Below are positions 8,619-18,211 of a stretch of 64,000 nt of DNA, piece after piece. The position numbers and the translations under genes are program-made. Numbering within the stretch: the first letter of the stretch is position 1; the number at the start of each line of letters is the position of its first letter. The notes below the pieces were generated by a model. That model made no database searches. It saw nothing but the letters and a program-made list of their open reading frames with translations, and was not told the origin of the DNA. This DNA is from TMP-24 sp046348855 (GTDB lineage Bacteria > Pseudomonadota > Alphaproteobacteria > Rhodobacterales > Rhodobacteraceae): assembly GCA_046348855.1 (NCBI GenBank), contig JAXMDK010000004.1, positions 1 to 64,000 on the forward strand. Reading direction: 5' to 3'.

Positions 8619-8836
8619 GTTTCCCACGGATGCAGGCATCGTGTGGCGTTGATTTGTGACTCGTCGCAATCGGCGGGTGCCTGCCATCGGTGCCTGCGCA
8701 CTGACTTTGCCCTGTTCCGCATGTGGCAGAGCCGGGCGCGCGGGTTGTTACCGCACAACTGCGCTACGCGCGCACCCGCAAATGACGTGGATTCCCTGCC
8801 GCGCCAGGCGTAGAAATGGTGCAGGGAGAGGTGCGG

Positions 8837-10583
8837 ATGGAACAGAGGCTTGCCGCAGTACTGGCCGCCGACATGGCCGGGTACAGCCGCCTGATGGGGC
8901 TGGACGAGGTCGGGACCCTGGCGCGGTTGCGCACCCACCGTGTCGAACTGATCGAACCCGCCATCGCCAAGAACCACGGCCACGTGATCAAGACCACCGG
9001 CGACGGGATGCTGGTCGAATTCCAGAGCGTCGCCGATGCCGTGCGTTGCGCGGCCGAGATCCAGGAAAGGATGGCGCGGCGCAATGCCGACGTCCCGGCG
9101 GACCGTCAGATCAGGTTCCGCATCGGCATCAACCTGGGCGACATCATCTTTCAGGACGACGACATTTTCGGCGACGGCGTGAACATCGCCGCACGGTTGG
9201 AACAGCTGGCCGAAATCGGTGGAATCTGCGTGACCTCGGCGGTCTACGAACAGGTGCGCGAACGGCTGGACGTGACCTTCGAGGATCTGGGCGAAAAGAG
9301 CCTGAAGAACATCAGCCGCCCGATCCGGGTGTTCCGGGTGGCGCTGGAACAGCCCCGCCAGCCGCACGCCGTACCCGGCGAGCCAGCGCGGCCGCGCACC
9401 AGCGCCGTCGTCAAACCGACCATCGCCGTCCTGCCCTTCGCCAACATGAGCCGCGATCAGGAGCAGGAGTTCTTCGTCGACGGGCTGACCGAGGACATCA
9501 TCACCGAACTGTCGCGCCGCCACGAACTGTTCGTGATCTCGCGCAATTCGACCTTCGTCTACAAGGGCCAGTCGGTGAATCTTCCCGAGATCGCCCGGAA
9601 GCTGGGCGCCCAGTATATCGTCGAGGGCAGCGTGCGAAAGGCGGGCGATCATCTGCGGATCACCGTCCAGTTGATCGACACAGCCAACGACAGCCACATC
9701 TGGGCCGAGAAATACGACCGCAAGCTGGATGACATCTTCAAGGTTCAGGACGAGATGACGACGGCGATCGTCGCCACGCTGCCGGGCCGGCTCGAGGCCG
9801 CGCAGCAGACCCAGCTGGCGCGCAAGACTCCCGCCAACCTGGCGGCCTACGAATGCGTGCTGGCCGCCAGGGTTCTGCACCACCGCAGCACCCGCGAGGA
9901 CATCACCGAGGCGCGCAGGCTGATCGAACGGGCGATCGAGCTCGATCCCGAATATGCCCATGCCTACGCTTGGCGGGGCTGTATCCTGGGCCAGACATGG
10001 GCCTATGGCTGGTGCGAGGATCGGGATGCGACCTTCGCCGAGGTGACCGCCAGCATCGAAAAGGCCTTCTCGCTTGATCAGAACGATGCCGACGTGCTGC
10101 GGCTGATGGGGGCGATCGGCATCGAAAGGGACGATCTGGCCAAGGCGCGCAGCCATATGGAGCGGGCGCTGGAGCTGAACCCGAATTACGACCTGTCGGT
10201 TGTGCAGATGGGCGAGCTCTGACCTGGCTCGGCAGTCCCGGGAGGAGGGCACCGAATGGATCCGCAAGGCGATGCGGCTGAATCCGCACCATCCTGAACG
10301 GTTCTGGAGCCATCTGGGCAAGGCGCATTTCGCCGCCCGCCAATATCCCGAGGCGATCGGCGCTTTCATGCGGCTGTCTGCGACCGACCAGACCCACCAT
10401 GCGTTTCTGGCGGCGGCCTATGGCTGGCTGGGCGACCGGACGGCGGCGGATGCCCATGCCGGCCGGGTGCGGGCGCTCGACCCGGCATTCGGCACGCAGG
10501 CCTTTCTGGCGACGATGCACTATGCCCGGCCCGAAGACCTTGCCCATCTGCGCGAGGGTCTGGAACGCGCCGGGCTCAGGTAA
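8837..10583 (+). pseudogene. Class III adenylate cyclase with TPR repeats, frameshifted
   Basis: An adenylate/guanylate cyclase (start 8837, AGGGAGAGG upstream) with a catalytic domain at about residues 1-170 (LAADMAGYSRLM, TTGDGMLVEF, GDGVNIAARLEQ). A FlgO/TolB-like region (PTIAVLPFANMS, YIVEGSVRKAG, HIWAEKYDR) and TPR repeats (AIELDPEYAHAY, ALELNPNYDL) follow. The reading frame stops with TGA at 10220-10222, but TPR sequence continues in the next frame (WIRKAMRLNPHHPERFWSHL) to TAA at 10583. A single indel near 10219 splits the gene. This is either a real mutation, removing the last three or so TPRs but sparing catalysis, or a sequence error. The MarR gene overlaps its 3' end convergently. 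Confidence 0.8.
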
Positions 10584-10998
10584 GTTTCAGCAGCAGCGCC
10601 ATCAGGGTCCGGGCTTCCTCGTCGGTCAGGGGCGCGACGGTGCTGGCGGTGACGGCATGGGCCACGGTCTTGATCCGGCCGATCAGCCGTTCGCCGGCCG
10701 GCGTCAGGGCGACGGTCAGCCGGCGGCGGTCGCCGGGGTCGGCCGACGTCTGGACCAGGCCCTGCCGCCTCAGCCGGTCGACCACGCCCTTGATGGTGGC
10801 GGCATCCATTGCCGTGACCCGGCCGAGATGGTTCTGCGACAACGGGCCAAGCTCGGAGAGTTTCGCGAGCGCGGCGAACTGGGTGGTGGTGACTTCGGGG
10901 ATGGCGTCGGCGAAGATCGCAAGGTGGCGCTGGGTCACGCGGCGCAGCACGAACCCGATCTGGTCGTCCAGGACATAAGGTCTGTCTGTTGTGCTCAC
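10576..10998 (-). CDS. MarR-family transcriptional regulator
   Basis: A winged-helix regulator of 140 aa with the MarR pattern: PEVTTTQFAALAKLSELGPLSQNHLG, recognition helix region TAMDAATIKGVVDRLRRQGLV, and wing ADPGDRRRLTVALTPAG. The GTG at 10998 is preferred because it begins the conserved VSTTDRPYVLDDQIGF helix; a TTG at 11034 would add 12 residues. It is divergent from the molybdenum-hydroxylase cluster starting at 11125 and may control it in response to an aromatic or heterocyclic ligand, as many such MarR proteins do. That role is inferred. Confidence 0.82.
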   Translation of the reverse strand: MSTTDRPYVLDDQIGFVLRRVTQRHLAIFADAIPEVTTTQFAALAKLSELGPLSQNHLGRVTAMDAATIKGVVDRLRRQGLVQTSADPGDRRRLTVALTPAGERLIGRIKTVAHAVTASTVAPLTDEEARTLMALLLKLT

Positions 10999-11124
10999 CC
11001 CGAATGCGATAGCCTGCGGCGTGCAGACGCGCAAGCGCGAGCTTGATCCGGCGTTGACAGACTGCGGCGGCGGGGCGCAGGCTGGTTTGCATACATACGA
11101 CCTTTTCGGGGGAAGGAGGGGCGC

Positions 11125-11997
11125 TTGACCGTGGCAGGGGCATATGTGCGTCCGGGCGGTCTGGCCGGCGCTTTGACCCTGATGGCCGAGCGGCCGTTCC
11201 GCCCGCTAGCCGGGGGCACCGACCTTTACCCGGCGACGGCGGCGCAGACATTGGCTGGCGCGATCCTTGACCTGACCGCCATCGACGAGTTGAAGGGGAT
11301 CGAGCTGACCGGCGCCGGGTTGCGGATCGGCGCTTGCGAAAGCTGGGATGCGATTGCGCGGGCCCCTCTGCCGGCGGCGCTGGCCTGCCTGCAGGCCGCC
11401 GCGCGCGAGGTGGGCGGGCGGCAGATCCAGAACGCGGGCACCATCGGCGGGAACCTGTGCAATGCCTCGCCCGCCGCCGACGGGGTGCCGCCGCTCTTGG
11501 CGCTCGATGCCACGGTCGAGCTGGCCTCGGTGCGGGGCGCCCGCCGGCTGGCGCTGGACCAGTTCATCCTTGGGCCGCGGCGGACGGCGCGTGCGCCGGA
11601 CGAATTGCTGACCGCGATTCTGATCCCGCGCGCGGCGCTGATGGGGCGGTCGATGTTCGCCAAGCTGGGCGCGCGCCGGTATCTGGTAATCTCCATCGCC
11701 GCGGTCGCGGTGCGGCTGGTCGAGCGCGAGGGGCGCGTGGCCACGGCCTGTGTGGCGGTCGGGGCCTGTTCGCCGGTGGCCCGCCGCCTGCCGATGGTCG
11801 AGGCGGCGCTGGAAGGCGCGCGGTTGGACGGGGCGGCGGCGCGGGTGCGGGACGCCGATGTGGCGGCGGCGCTGGCGCCCTTGGACGACATCCGCGCAAG
11901 CGCCGCCTATCGGTCGGGCGCGGCGGCCGAACTGATCCGGCGGGCGGTGGCGGTGCTGGCGGTGGGAACGATGGCGGAGGGGGGCGTCGATGGCTGA
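11125..11997 (+). CDS. FAD-binding subunit of a molybdenum hydroxylase (CoxM/XdhB-like)
   Basis: A 290-aa medium subunit of the xanthine dehydrogenase family, passing electrons from the 2Fe-2S clusters to FAD. The TTG start at 11125 has AAGGAGG at optimal spacing. Motifs are PLAGGTDLYP near residue 29, where the first FAD loop is expected, and QNAGTIGGNLCNASPAAD near 104-121. A CO_deh_flav_C-like domain forms the last 100 residues. It overlaps the next gene by 8 bp. It is the only undamaged enzyme gene of this cluster. Confidence 0.88.
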   Translation: MTVAGAYVRPGGLAGALTLMAERPFRPLAGGTDLYPATAAQTLAGAILDLTAIDELKGIELTGAGLRIGACESWDAIARAPLPAALACLQAAAREVGGRQIQNAGTIGGNLCNASPAADGVPPLLALDATVELASVRGARRLALDQFILGPRRTARAPDELLTAILIPRAALMGRSMFAKLGARRYLVISIAAVAVRLVEREGRVATACVAVGACSPVARRLPMVEAALEGARLDGAAARVRDADVAAALAPLDDIRASAAYRSGAAAELIRRAVAVLAVGTMAEGGVDG

Positions 11998-14693
11998 GAT
12001 CGTCCTTACCCTGAATGGCCGGCCCCGGCGGCTTGAGGTCGCGCCGACGCGGCGTCTGTCGGAGGTTCTGCGCGAGGATTGCGGCCTGACCGGCACCAAG
12101 GTCGGCTGCGATGCCGGCGATTGCGGGGCCTGCACGGTTCTGGTCGACGGCCGCGCGGTCTGCGCCTGCCTGACCCCGGCCGGTCAGCTTGGCGGGGCTG
12201 ATATTCTCACTGTCGAGGGCGACAGCGACGCCCTGACCCGGCTGCGCGCGGCCTTTCTGCGCCACGGGGCGGCGCAATGCGGGATCTGCACACCCGGAAT
12301 GCTGATGGCGGCGGCGGCGCTTCTGGCCGAAAACCCCCATCCCGGCGCGGCCGAGACGGAGGAAGCGCTGGGTGGCGTCCTGTGCCGCTGCACCGGCTAT
12401 CGCAAGATCGTCGCGGCGGTGATGGACGCCGCCGCCGAGGGCCACGCAGCGCTGGGGGAAGGGATGGGCGACGGACCAGTCGGCGCGCGGATCGAACGGC
12501 TGGACGGGCGCGCCAAGGTCGAAGGGCGCGACCTCTACGGCGCCGACCTGTGGCAGACGGGCGGGCTGATCCTGAAAGCGGTGCGGTCCCCCCATGCCCA
12601 CGCGCGGTTCACGTTCGGCGATCTGGATGGCTGGCGCGCCGATCACCCCGAGGTTTCGGCGCTGTTCACGGCGGCCGATATTCCGGGCCGCAATCGGTTT
12701 GGCGTCATCGCCGCGTTCGCCGACCAGCCGGCGCTGGCCGAGGGGCTGGTGCGGTTCCGGGGCGAGCCGGTGGCGGTGGTGGCCTTCGAGGACGGCGGGG
12801 CGGAGCCGGACGTTGCCGATTTTCCCGTTAACTGGGAGGCGCTGGTGCCTGGACGAGATGGCGGCGGCGCTGCTGATCTGGACCGGCGCGTCCACGCGGC
12901 GGCCGGCCCGACAATCTGCTGACCCAGGGCCTCGTCCGGCGCGGCGATGCCGCCGCCGCGCTGTACGTCGGCCCATCTGGCCGAAGTGGGGTCAGACCGG
13001 CTTCGTCGAACATCGCCTACATCGAGCCCGAGGCCGGCGCGCCCTGGATGGAGGGCGACTGCCGCTCTTCATCCGCGCCTGCGCAGAGCACCCCATCCTC
13101 GACCACGTGACGTGCTGGCGGCGTTGCTGGGCCTGCCACCCGACAAGGTGCACATCATCCCCTCAGCCGTGGGCGGCGGATCGAAGCTCGACCTTGGTCC
13201 CGTTGTTCCTCGGTCTGGCGGCGCTGAAAACCGGGCGGCCGGTGCGGTGACTACGCGGGCCGAAAGCATGGCGGCCACGACGAAGCGCCATCCACGGCCG
13301 ACATCACCGCCCGCGCCGGCTGCGACGCGGCGGGGCGGATCACCGGGATGGAGTTCGACGGCACCTTCAACACCGGCGCCCTTTCTCCAGCTGGGGCCGA
13401 CCGTGGCCAACCGTGTCCCGGTCCGCGACCGGCCCCCTACCGCACCCCGCATGTCCTGGCCGCGCCCCGGGCCATCCACACGGGCCGATCTCCAGGCGCC
13501 TTCGCGTGGCTTTGGCGGTGGGCGACGGTGGCGCCAGGAACTGCTCCATGACCGGCTGGCGGCGCTGGCCGGCATCGACCGGCTGGAAATTCCGCATTCG
13601 GAACGCCTTCCGCGATGGCGACGCCACCGCCGCGGCGAATGCTTTCAGGCGTGGGCATCAACTGAAGCCGCCTGGCTGCCCTGCGGCCTGGACCCGCGCC
13701 CTGGCCGAGGCCCGGCAGGCGAACGCGACGGCCGGACGGCTGCGGCGCGGCGTGGTGGCGTCCTGCTGGTATGGCTGCGGCAACACTTCGCTTCCCAGCC
13801 CCTCGACCATCCGGCTGGGGCTGACCGCCGAAGGCCGGCTGGTGCTGCATCAGGGTGCAACCGAGATCGGCCGAGGTCGAACACCGTCATCACCCAGATC
13901 GCGGCGCAGGCGCTGGGCCTGCCCGTCGAAGCCTTCGGCTTGGTCGGGCCGGACACGGCCCTGACCCCGGACGCGGGCAAGACCTCGGCCTCGCGCCAGA
14001 CCTTCATCACCGGCCGCGCCGCGCAGGCCGCCGCGCAAGGCCTGCGGGCGGCGATCCTGCGGCTGGGCAACTGGGGCGAGGATGCGCGGCTGGCGCTGGA
14101 ACCGGGGGCGGTCGTCGGCGACGGCGGCGGGCGGATCGACCTGACGGCGCTGCCGGTCGGCGCCACGGGCTATGTGCTGTCGGCCGAGGAAACCTATGAT
14201 CCGCCGACCACGCCCCTGGACGCCGACGGACAGGGCGCCCCCTACGCGGTCTATGGCTATGGCGCCCAGATGGTGGAACTCGCGGTCGACATGGATCTGG
14301 GCACGGTGACTCCTGAAGATCACCGCCGCCATGACGTCGGCCGCGCCATCAACCTGACGCTGGTCGAGGCCAGATCGAGGGCGGCATCGCCCAGGGCATC
14401 GGCATGGCGTTGATGGAGGGCTATCTTCCCGGCCGGACCGACAACCTGCACGACTATCTGATTCCGACGGTGGGCGACGTGCCGCCCATCGATCAGATCC
14501 TCGTCGAGGTTCCGCATCCCGAAGGACCGTTCGGCGCCAAGGGCTGGGCGAACATCGCGTTCTGATCCCCACCGCGCCGGCGATCCTCAATGCCATCGGC
14601 GACGCGACCGGGGTGCAGGTGACGCGGCTGCCGGTCCTGCCGCACCGGCTTCTGGCCGCGATCAGGGGGGAGGGCCACGATGCAGGACCCTGA
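11990..14693 (+). pseudogene. Fused 2Fe-2S / molybdopterin hydroxylase subunit with multiple frameshifts
   Basis: The 5' part (11990 to about 12850) is open. Residues 1-150 carry the plant-type cluster CDAGDCGACT and the second cluster CGICTPGM...CRCTGY. The sequence then enters a Mo-subunit N terminus (RLDGRAKVEGRDLYGADL). From about 12850 to 14690 the large subunit is recognisable only by hopping between all three frames: LDEMAAALL, TGFVEH, AYIEPEAG, AVGGGSKLDL, RAESMAATTKRHP, FNTGA, GPTVANRVPV, GATEIG, HDVGRAIN, EGGIAQGIGMALMEG, GPFGAKG. It ends at TGA 14691-14693. At least eight frame changes are needed. Either the gene is dead or this stretch has very poor sequence quality. An intact enzyme would hydroxylate an N-heterocycle or aldehyde. 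Confidence 0.82.
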
Positions 14694-15345
14694 CAAGATC
14701 CGTTGCGACGCCTGCCCGGTGATGTGCTTCATCGCCCCCGGCCAGACCGGCGCCTGCGACCGCTATGCCAACGACGGCGGCCGCATCGTGCGCTGCGATC
14801 CGGTGACGATCCTGTCGCGGACGCTCGATCAGGGCGGGCGCGTCGTGCCCTTCGCCGGGCCGGGCTGGGACGGCGAGGTGATCCGCCCCGCCGACGCCTT
14901 CGTCACCGGGATCGGCGCCGGGACCACCTATCCCGACTACAAGCCCGCGCCCTTCATCGTTTCGTCGGTGGTCGAGGGTGCCGACATGGTGACGGTGGTG
15001 ACCGAGGCGATCTTTTCCTATTGCGGGGTCAAGGTGAAGATCGACACCGACCGCTTCCTCGGCCCCGAAGGCGCGCCGGTGCGGGCCGCGGGCGAGCCCG
15101 TCGGCCATGTGACGACCGCCGAATACGGCAGCCAGATCCTGTCGCCGGGCGGCGTTCACTACCTGACCGGCAGCAAGGCCGCGGGGCGGGCGACCTGCGC
15201 GGCGCTGCTGGCGCTGCCCAACGGCAGGCCAGCGAACTGACGATCGACGGCGGTTCGACTGTTGTCGTGCAGGCCGGCCGCGCGCCGGTCGCCGACAGCC
15301 GGCAGGAACGGCGGATGCCAGTCGGCTGCGGCTCAGCAGAACTAC
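14680..15345 (+). pseudogene. 6-hydroxynicotinate reductase-like gene, frameshifted and truncated
   Basis: The first 186 codons (14680-15240) read MQDPDKIRCDACPVMC with clustered Cys, then YPDYKPAPFIV, VTEAIFSYCGVKVKIDTDR and TTAEYGSQILSPGGVHYLTG. I recognise this pattern as the family annotated 6-hydroxynicotinate reductase in alphaproteobacteria. Just before the TGA the frame is lost; homologous sequence resumes in another frame (ELTIDGGSTVVVQAGRAPV to GCGSA near 15345). The remaining half of a roughly 490-residue protein is missing. It overlaps the Mo-subunit end by 14 bp. The family name rests on memory, so substrate is uncertain. Confidence 0.62.
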
Positions 15346-15364
15346 GACTGTACCTGCCATTGGC

Positions 15365-15856
15365 CCCCCTGTCACGGAGCATCCGCGTGTCAGCTTCCGC
15401 CTGCGCAAGCTGATCGCCGCGCTTGGCGGGTGCGAGGGGATCGACGCCTATGGCAAGGGTGCCATCGTCGGCCGCGGCCAGGCCAGGCCGGTATGGCGCT
15501 CTGGCACGATGCCGGGCGGTTATGCGATGCGCGAACTCCTGGGCGAAAGCCGCGCCATCGATGCCCTCGGCGATGAAACTCGGGGCGATGGGGCGACGCT
15601 CGACGTGCCCCTGGGCCATATCAACGCCGTCTATGGCCGCAGCCATTTCGACGCGATTACCGTCTCGCTGCCGGACAACTCGCGCGCCGACGAGATCCTG
15701 TTCGTACCGGCGATGGCCGTCGGCGGGCGGGTGCATTCGCGGATGGGGGACTCGAGGCATGGCTGGCCTGCGGCGAAGATGGCCTGCGATGAGCCGATCC
15801 GCGACTGGTGTCATTCCGGCTGGCGGGGCTTTACAGCCGCCGCGGCGCATGGCTAG
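15365..15856 (+). pseudogene. AA_synth (DUF1185) family remnant
   Basis: One open frame gives VSFRLRKLIAALGG, IDAYGKGAIVG, MPGGYAMRELLGESRAID, LDVPLGHINAVYGRSHFDAI and RADEILFVPAMAVGGRVHSR. This is the C-terminal two thirds of the about 190-residue amino acid synthesis (PF06684) family. The N-terminal third and a start are absent, because the upstream sequence is the broken reductase gene. The last 25 residues also diverge. Members often neighbour ring-opening amidohydrolases and ABC transporters; here a transporter follows. Confidence 0.6.
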
Positions 15857-15969
15857 TGAGGCTCGACGCAAGTTTCTGGAAAATAAAGAATTTTTATGTG
15901 CACACACGCAAGTTCCAAGTGAAGTCGCAGCAGGCGAATGATCCGCGCCCAATGGCAGAGGAGACAGAC

Positions 15970-17256
15970 ATGACCAACGGACTGACTTTCACCCCTTCGC
16001 GCCGCACGGTTCTGGCGGGCCTGGCCGGCACCGGCATGGCGGCGGCGGGCTTTTTCCCCGGCTACAGCAATGCCCAGACCTCGGCCCCGGTCCGGCTGGG
16101 CTTCCAGCTGCACCGCACCGGCATCGGCGCTTCCTACGGGCGCTGGTACGAACGCACCGCGACGGCGGCGCTGAAGCGGCTGAACGACGCCGGCGGCATC
16201 AACGGCCGCCCGGTCGAGATCCTTTTCGAGGATGACGGGACCGACCCGGCGCGCGGGGCAGAGGTGTTCGGCAAGCTGGCCACCCAGTCGAACTGCGACC
16301 TGGTGTTCGGGGCGCTGTTCAGCCACGTGGTGATCGGCACCGCGCCGCGGGCCGCGGAACTGAAGGTTCCCTATCTCGTCTGTTCCGAGGGTCACCATGT
16401 CGCCAGCGGCAAGCTGAACCGCTGGACCCTTCAGCCCGGCATCACCGACGTGAAAAGCCAGGTGCAGGCGATGGCGCCCTGGGTGGCCGCGACGCTGGGC
16501 AAGAAGGTCACGATGGTGTTCCCGGACTTCGCCTTCGGCTATGACCACCGCGACTATTTCAGCGCCGCGATCAAGGCGCAGGGCGGCGAGGTGATCGCCC
16601 AGATCGCCATCCCGCCGACGGAATCGTCCTTCACCCGCTATTTCCCGCAGATCCCGGCGGAGACCGAGGTGCTGTATCACGTGATGGTCGGCCCGGCGGT
16701 CCTGACCTTCGTGAAGGAACTGGGCGAATTCTACGGCAGCGGCGGGCACCCGCAGCTCTTTGGCTTCATCGACAGCCTTGAGGCGGTCGATTTCGCCTCG
16801 CCGGGGCTGGAATTCCTGGACGGATCGCACTTCTGGGAGGCGATGCCGCGCTACAAGCAGACGGACGCCCCGCCGGCCGAAGCCATCTATCGCGCCGCGG
16901 TCGGGGTTGACGACAAGGGCGCATCGGTCAGCGACCCCGCCGACGTGGCGACCTATTCCCACATGTTCTCGGTCTGGGAAACCCTGTCGGTCATCAAGGC
17001 GGGGATGGAGGCCTCGGGCTACGCCACCGCCGCCGACCGGCCGAAGTTCGTCGAGGCCGTCGAGGCGATGACCGGCTTCGAGGAAGGCGAGGATCATCCG
17101 CAGGGGGTCAAGACCTTCAACGGCAAGACCCACCAGGTCTTCGGCATCCAGAACATCTCGAAGGTCGAAGGCGGCAGGTTGAACGTGGTGCACAAGACCT
17201 CGATCGAGGACGGGCTTTATCCCGACGAGGTGGACTACACCACGCAGCCTCTGTGA
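15970..17256 (+). CDS. Branched-chain-type ABC transporter substrate-binding protein
   Basis: A 428-aa Peripla_BP (urea/amide/BCAA type) receptor. The start at 15970 has GAGGAGA 6 bp upstream. The twin-arginine-like leader SRRTVLAGLAGTGMAAAG ends near SNAQT. The mature part shows VRLGFQLHRTGIGASYG, LNDAGGINGRPVEILFEDDGTDP and ELKVPYLVCSEGHHV. It begins an intact LivHMGF-type set. An AT-rich stretch at 15878-15900 upstream could hold its promoter. The long ligand pocket family includes amide and aromatic binders, so the ligand need not be an amino acid. Confidence 0.86.
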   Translation: MTNGLTFTPSRRTVLAGLAGTGMAAAGFFPGYSNAQTSAPVRLGFQLHRTGIGASYGRWYERTATAALKRLNDAGGINGRPVEILFEDDGTDPARGAEVFGKLATQSNCDLVFGALFSHVVIGTAPRAAELKVPYLVCSEGHHVASGKLNRWTLQPGITDVKSQVQAMAPWVAATLGKKVTMVFPDFAFGYDHRDYFSAAIKAQGGEVIAQIAIPPTESSFTRYFPQIPAETEVLYHVMVGPAVLTFVKELGEFYGSGGHPQLFGFIDSLEAVDFASPGLEFLDGSHFWEAMPRYKQTDAPPAEAIYRAAVGVDDKGASVSDPADVATYSHMFSVWETLSVIKAGMEASGYATAADRPKFVEAVEAMTGFEEGEDHPQGVKTFNGKTHQVFGIQNISKVEGGRLNVVHKTSIEDGLYPDEVDYTTQPL

Positions 17257-17275
17257 GGCGCACAGGACAGGAACC

Positions 17276-17302
17276 GGCGAAAGGCGTCTTGCGCCTTTCG
17301 CC
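17276..17302 (+). terminator. Strong 11-bp hairpin between binding protein and permease
   Basis: A perfect 11-bp stem, GGCGAAAGGCG with CGCCTTTCGCC, encloses the loop TCTTG, 19 bp after the receptor stop and 21 bp before livH. No U-run follows. It probably works as a partial terminator or 3' stabiliser so that the receptor outnumbers the permease. Confidence 0.65.
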
Positions 17303-17323
17303 TGCGGAGGCGGCGGGCAGGAC

Positions 17324-18211
17324 GTGCATTTCGGACCTTTGCTTCTTCTGGCGCTGATGGAGGGCGCGGTCAGCGCGGCGGTGCTGGCCCTGACCGCGGC
17401 CGGCCTGTCGCTGACCTTCGGGGTTATGCGGGTGGTCAATGTCGCCCACGGCGAATTCTTCATGCTGGGGGCAGTACTGGCCTGGTTCGTGACGCAAGCC
17501 CTGCCGGGGTCGCCGGCCCTGGGGTTTGCCCTGGCGCTGATCGTCTGCCCGCTGGTGGTCGCGGCCATCGCCGTGCTGACCGATCTTCTGATCCTCAAAC
17601 GGTTGGACTATGCGCCCGAGCCGACCATCGTCGCCACCATCGGCATTCTCTATATCCTGCAGCAGGCGGCGCTGAGCCTGTTCGGGCCCGACGCGCGGCC
17701 GGTCGCGCCGCCCTTCGATTTCCGCATCCAGCTGCCGTGGTTCGGCTATTCCGGCTACAAGCTGTGCGTGATCCTGGCGGCGCTGGCGCTACTGGGTCTG
17801 ATCTGGCTGGTGATGAGCCGGACGCGGATCGGGCTGGTGATGCGCGCTACCCAGGCCGACCGCGACATGGCGCGCGCCTTAGGGATCGACACCGACCGGG
17901 TCTATGCCGGGGTCTTCGGGCTGGGGGCGGGGCTTGCGGCCATCGGGGCGGTGCTGATCGTGCCGATCCGGCAGGCGCACTACCTGATGGGTAGTGATCC
18001 GCTGCTGATGTCGTTCATCGTCGTCATCATTGGCGGGCTGGGCTCGCTGGGCGGCACATTGGCGGCGGCGCTGTTCATCGGGCTGGTTGACGGCGTCCTG
18101 TCGACCGCCTTCTTCCTGCCGCCGACCGTCGCGCGGATCGCGGCGACGCTTGTGGTGGCGCTGGTCTTGGTGTTCCGGCCGCAGGGCCTTTTCGGCAAGT
18201 CGACCGCATGA
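17324..18211 (+). CDS. livH: Branched-chain-type ABC transporter permease (LivH family)
   Basis: A 295-aa LivH-type inner-membrane protein with about eight hydrophobic helices. Diagnostic strings are GLSLTFGVMRVVNVAHGEFFMLGA at the N terminus, MRATQADRDMARALGI (coupling loop) and VVIIGGLGSLGGTLAAALFIG. The start is GTG at 17324 with AGGAC close upstream. Its stop overlaps livM (ATGA). It pairs with LivM as the pore. Confidence 0.87.
   Translation: MHFGPLLLLALMEGAVSAAVLALTAAGLSLTFGVMRVVNVAHGEFFMLGAVLAWFVTQALPGSPALGFALALIVCPLVVAAIAVLTDLLILKRLDYAPEPTIVATIGILYILQQAALSLFGPDARPVAPPFDFRIQLPWFGYSGYKLCVILAALALLGLIWLVMSRTRIGLVMRATQADRDMARALGIDTDRVYAGVFGLGAGLAAIGAVLIVPIRQAHYLMGSDPLLMSFIVVIIGGLGSLGGTLAAALFIGLVDGVLSTAFFLPPTVARIAATLVVALVLVFRPQGLFGKSTA

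Noticed and set aside
8515..8836. Complete tRNA gene
   Set aside because: Only T-arm and CCA end are convincing; no 5' acceptor strand or D arm is found and the T stem has mismatches.
11054..11094. Promoter with TTGACA at 11054 for the FAD-subunit gene
   Set aside because: No -10-like hexamer at 16-18 bp; the only AT-rich stretch (GCATACATACGA) is about 30 bp away.
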